64,000 bases of DNA from Silurus meridionalis (taxonomy: Eukaryota; Chordata; Actinopteri; Siluriformes; Siluridae). Every line of letters starts with the position of its first letter. Position 1 is the stretch's first letter. The stretch lies in assembly GCF_014805685.1 (NCBI RefSeq), contig NC_060887.1, positions 10,181,963-10,245,962 on the forward strand, in the 5' to 3' direction. The notes beneath the pieces were generated by a model that saw nothing but the letters and a program-made list of their open reading frames with translations, searched no databases and was not told the origin of the DNA. This document shows, one piece after another, positions 61,645-64,000 of this stretch. The position numbers and the translations under genes were made by a program.

Positions 61645-62102
61645 CTTTAAACCATACACCTCACAAACGTCTCTAGGTTACGTTATGTAACCCTGGTTCC
61701 CTAAGGGAACAAAACAGGGAGTGTGGTCCGGAGACGCAGCGTCTCGTTCCCTCAGAGGGAAGCGCTACAGAGATTTAAGGAGTGTGGCCCGGAGACGCAG
61801 CGTCTCGTTCCCTCAGGAAAGCTATAAAAGCTCCCAGAGGGAACCTGAGGGAACAAGACACTGTGTCTCCGGGCCACACTCCCTGAATCCCTGTAGCGCT
61901 TCCTTCTTCTTTCAGAAGCTAGCGTTGGCTCAACCACATGTGCTTTTATAGCTTCCTGGTTGTGATGATACCCCGCCAGTAATTTAAAGCATGGACATGC
62001 AGTGTCGTTCCTAAAGTGTTGTTGACGCAGTGTTTTGTTCTCTTAGGTAACCAGGATTACATACGTAACCTAGAGACGTTTGTGAGGTGTATGGTTTAAA
62101 CG
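61645..62102. repeat. Large inverted repeat with nested hairpin (DIRS-type ends)
   Basis: Left arm 61645-61710 (tttaaaccatacacctcaca, then aacgtctctaggttac) recurs inverted at 62037-62102 with few changes. Inside, 61760-61830 recurs inverted at about 61840-61912, and a ~40-bp unit with gagacgcagcgtctcgttcc occurs twice directly (61730 and 61790). No coding sequence. It shares arms with 19503-19752. Confidence 0.8.
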
Positions 62103-62479
62103 TTAAGCTTCTCCTGGTCAGGTGCCTAAAAGAGATGAGGATAGAATGCCTGCAACATGAGGGTTTGTGGAGGAACCAAGGGCACCTTAGGAACATACCC
62201 GGGCATACCAGCACTAAATCAACCGGCAGTTAACTGGGTCCAAATGGTGCTGGTCACACAACACAGTGAACAGGCACCATTTCGTGGTGTACAACCTCCA
62301 CATGGAGGAAGCTCCACTACCTCAGCAGAGAGACCAGTTGCTAAGAGCTGTGCCCTCTCAGGGGCCACAGCCACATCCTCTAAAACTGAAGGAGGGGGTA
62401 AACCACGGTGCCCCTGCCTGAGAGGGAAGATCCCTCCCAGGAGCAGCAAAACAGGGGCAAAGGAGCTTGCTCAGGGGCC

Positions 62480-62575
62480 AACAACAGGTAGCTTGGTGTT
62501 GCTGGGATTTGAACTCATGACCTTTAGATCCAAAGTTCAATGCCATAACTACTAAGCTAAAAACTGGACCTTGCA
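62480..62575 (-). repeat. tRNA-derived SINE fragment
   Basis: On the minus strand: tagcttagtagttatggcat, then ggtcatgagttcaaatccca with a B-box-like gagttcaaatcc. The same head family as the SINE at 44466 but with a different 3' continuation. Confidence 0.7.
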
Positions 62576-63526
62576 GGAATTAGCCCTTGCAGGAATTATC
62601 TAGAGAATTAAGAATCACTGAAGATTACTAAAACTAAATTTTATCAAGGAATTTTTCTTAATCTCAGAATCATACCAACAAAAAAGATTGTTATTTTTGC
62701 TCTTTTTGGTACTGTTGAAGTAGTTTGCAACACCTTGGGGCCATATTCTTGACCTAATGGTGCTCTCAAGTTGTCCCATGCCATTTCACAAGTCATGTAC
62801 ACATACATAATACTCCTGGAAACATAAAACAATTCTGGAGCAAGATAATATGCTTACTTAAAGAAAGCAAGGATGTTTTTGCTTGGTATGCAGTAAGGCT
62901 CTTTTCAGAACATCTAAGGCAGTGGCCAGAAGTAAAATCATTTGGGCAGCTGTGAATGTAGACAGGTTCTATGTTAAAGAATGCAGGTATGAAGGGAGAA
63001 TATTTTGGCATAGAAGCTCATGGACCAATTACATTGTCTTGTTTATGTAACTCCAGAATTTAAAAAAAGACTCTTGTGACATCAAAGAGACAAAATAGAG
63101 GTGTCACTTCTAACTAGGTCAAAGATCTGACCAAGAGAGGATGAGTGTGGCTGCTTAGTGAGAAATCCCTCTCATTGAGGCTGCCAGTAAAGCTGTTGAA
63201 ACTAAATGAGGTGACCTCCTGTTGGGAACGTTCAGTTTTGCCAAGAGGTAGCCAGATTTCTTACAGTTTGCACTGTTCAAATTGGGTGGAGTAATTTAGT
63301 GCATTTTTAATTAGGTTGTTACTAGGTTACACTAGGTTACTAGGTCACATTTCAAAACAGAAATACGATTGTCTGGATGTGTGTCGTAACATAGCGAGCA
63401 GTCAGGATGAGAGAAGGTGGTTAAGGGTAAGAGAAGCTGGCTTCAGTAATCAGCTTGCCCCTTTGGTCCAGAAGCAGACAATTTGCTCATTTAACTTTAC
63501 CATAGAAAGACTTCAAATAAATTCAA

Positions 63527-63605
63527 TCAAATTCAATTAATTTTTATTTGTATAGTGCCTTTAACAATGGACATTGTCTCAAAGCAACTTTACAAAGATA
63601 AAGCG
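63527..63605 (+). repeat. Dispersed teleost repeat (atttgtatagtgcctttaac)
   Basis: A second copy of the sequence at 37178-37265, keeping ttgtctcaaagcaactttac. The family was not determined. Confidence 0.6.
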
Positions 63606-64000
63606 GTAATGAAGTAATGTATTTTTTCCCATCCATCATCACCCTACTGATTTCTACACTACACCACTGGAAGACTGTATAATCACTGTGTATAACTTCT
63701 GTACAGTTGTACATACAATGCACATATTGTAAATATTCCTCATTCTTTTCATATGTTGTGCCTTTCACACATCTACACAAATATTTCACGTGTGTATATA
63801 CTTAGTGTACTCATCTTTTGCACATATTCCCCTGCCATAGCCTTATAACTATTTACTTGTTAAACTTTTGCAAGTGTCTGCACATTTTTTACAAGAAGAT
63901 GTTTGTCTTTACTGTTAGTTAAAGTAGATGGTACTATAGGCAGCGGGATAAAGTATTTCATCTGACAAGCACCAAATAAGAACTGGATCTTCATAGTAGT

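Larger units (their letters stand above)
55571..64000 (-). other. Partial kcnn3 5' intron region upstream of the S1 exon
   Basis: This region should lie between the S1 exon and the N-terminal exon(s). It holds a non-LTR-like repeat at 56.1 kb, a DIRS composite at 58.2-60.6 kb, palindromic DIRS-type ends at 61.6-62.1 kb, a SINE at 62.5 kb and a dispersed repeat at 63.5 kb. No sequence like the conserved SK N-terminal segment before S1 was seen. The stretches 57320-58190, 60600-61640 and 62600-63520 hold nothing I recognise. Confidence 0.7.

Overview
This is a vertebrate nuclear window, almost certainly from a teleost fish and possibly a catfish. The evidence is: one gene split by very long introns; many Tc1-like transposons with TA target sites; DIRS-type retrotransposons; tRNA-derived SINEs; and dense (CA)n, (TA)n and (GA)n microsatellites. 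No bacterial, viral, CRISPR or rRNA signal was seen. The species call is inference from repeat content.

The only host gene recognised lies on the minus strand. It encodes a small-conductance Ca2+-activated K+ channel of the KCNN (SK) family, closest to KCNN3/SK3. Five consecutive coding exons are present, each with AG/GT borders and matching phases: 55475-55570 (S1), 17548-17844 (S2 to S4 and the first linker helix), 15666-15787 (second linker helix and S5), 10755-10896 (pore and first part of S6) and 2181-2291 (end of S6 and start of the calmodulin-binding domain). Together they encode 256 codons. The N-terminal exon(s) and the rest of the calmodulin-binding domain and C terminus were not found and probably lie outside the window. 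The introns are about 37.6, 1.8, 4.8 and 8.5 kb.

The rest is intron filled by repeats in layers. About ten copies of one short Tc1-like family are scattered at 3.8-42 kb. Two longer Tc1 copies (7.8-9.0 kb and 44.6-46.2 kb) carry a recognisable DD34E transposase, both broken. Further Tc1 relics lie at 4.6, 7.3, 26.7, 29.7, 36.9, 47.4 and 50.1 kb. Pogo/Tigger-like elements sit at 23.6 and 30.8 kb. DIRS retrotransposon copies lie at 19.5-21.6, 37.3-39.2 and 58.2-60.6 kb, with related palindromic ends at 61.6-62.1 kb. A simple-repeat cluster fills 32.1-33.8 kb.

Several nested insertions can be read base by base: a Tc1 inside a SINE (44.5-46.3 kb), a solo LTR with a 4-bp target duplication inside a Tc1 (48.1-48.5 kb), a Tigger-like element inside a Tc1 (29.7-31.8 kb), and a repeat plus Tc1 inside a short Tc1 element (3.8-5.8 kb). 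A retroposon fragment at 48.9 kb has a perfect 18-bp target duplication. I found no new multi-gene system. The most useful points are the channel's unusual residues, the CA repeat at a splice donor, and the inverted-repeat structures linked to DIRS elements.
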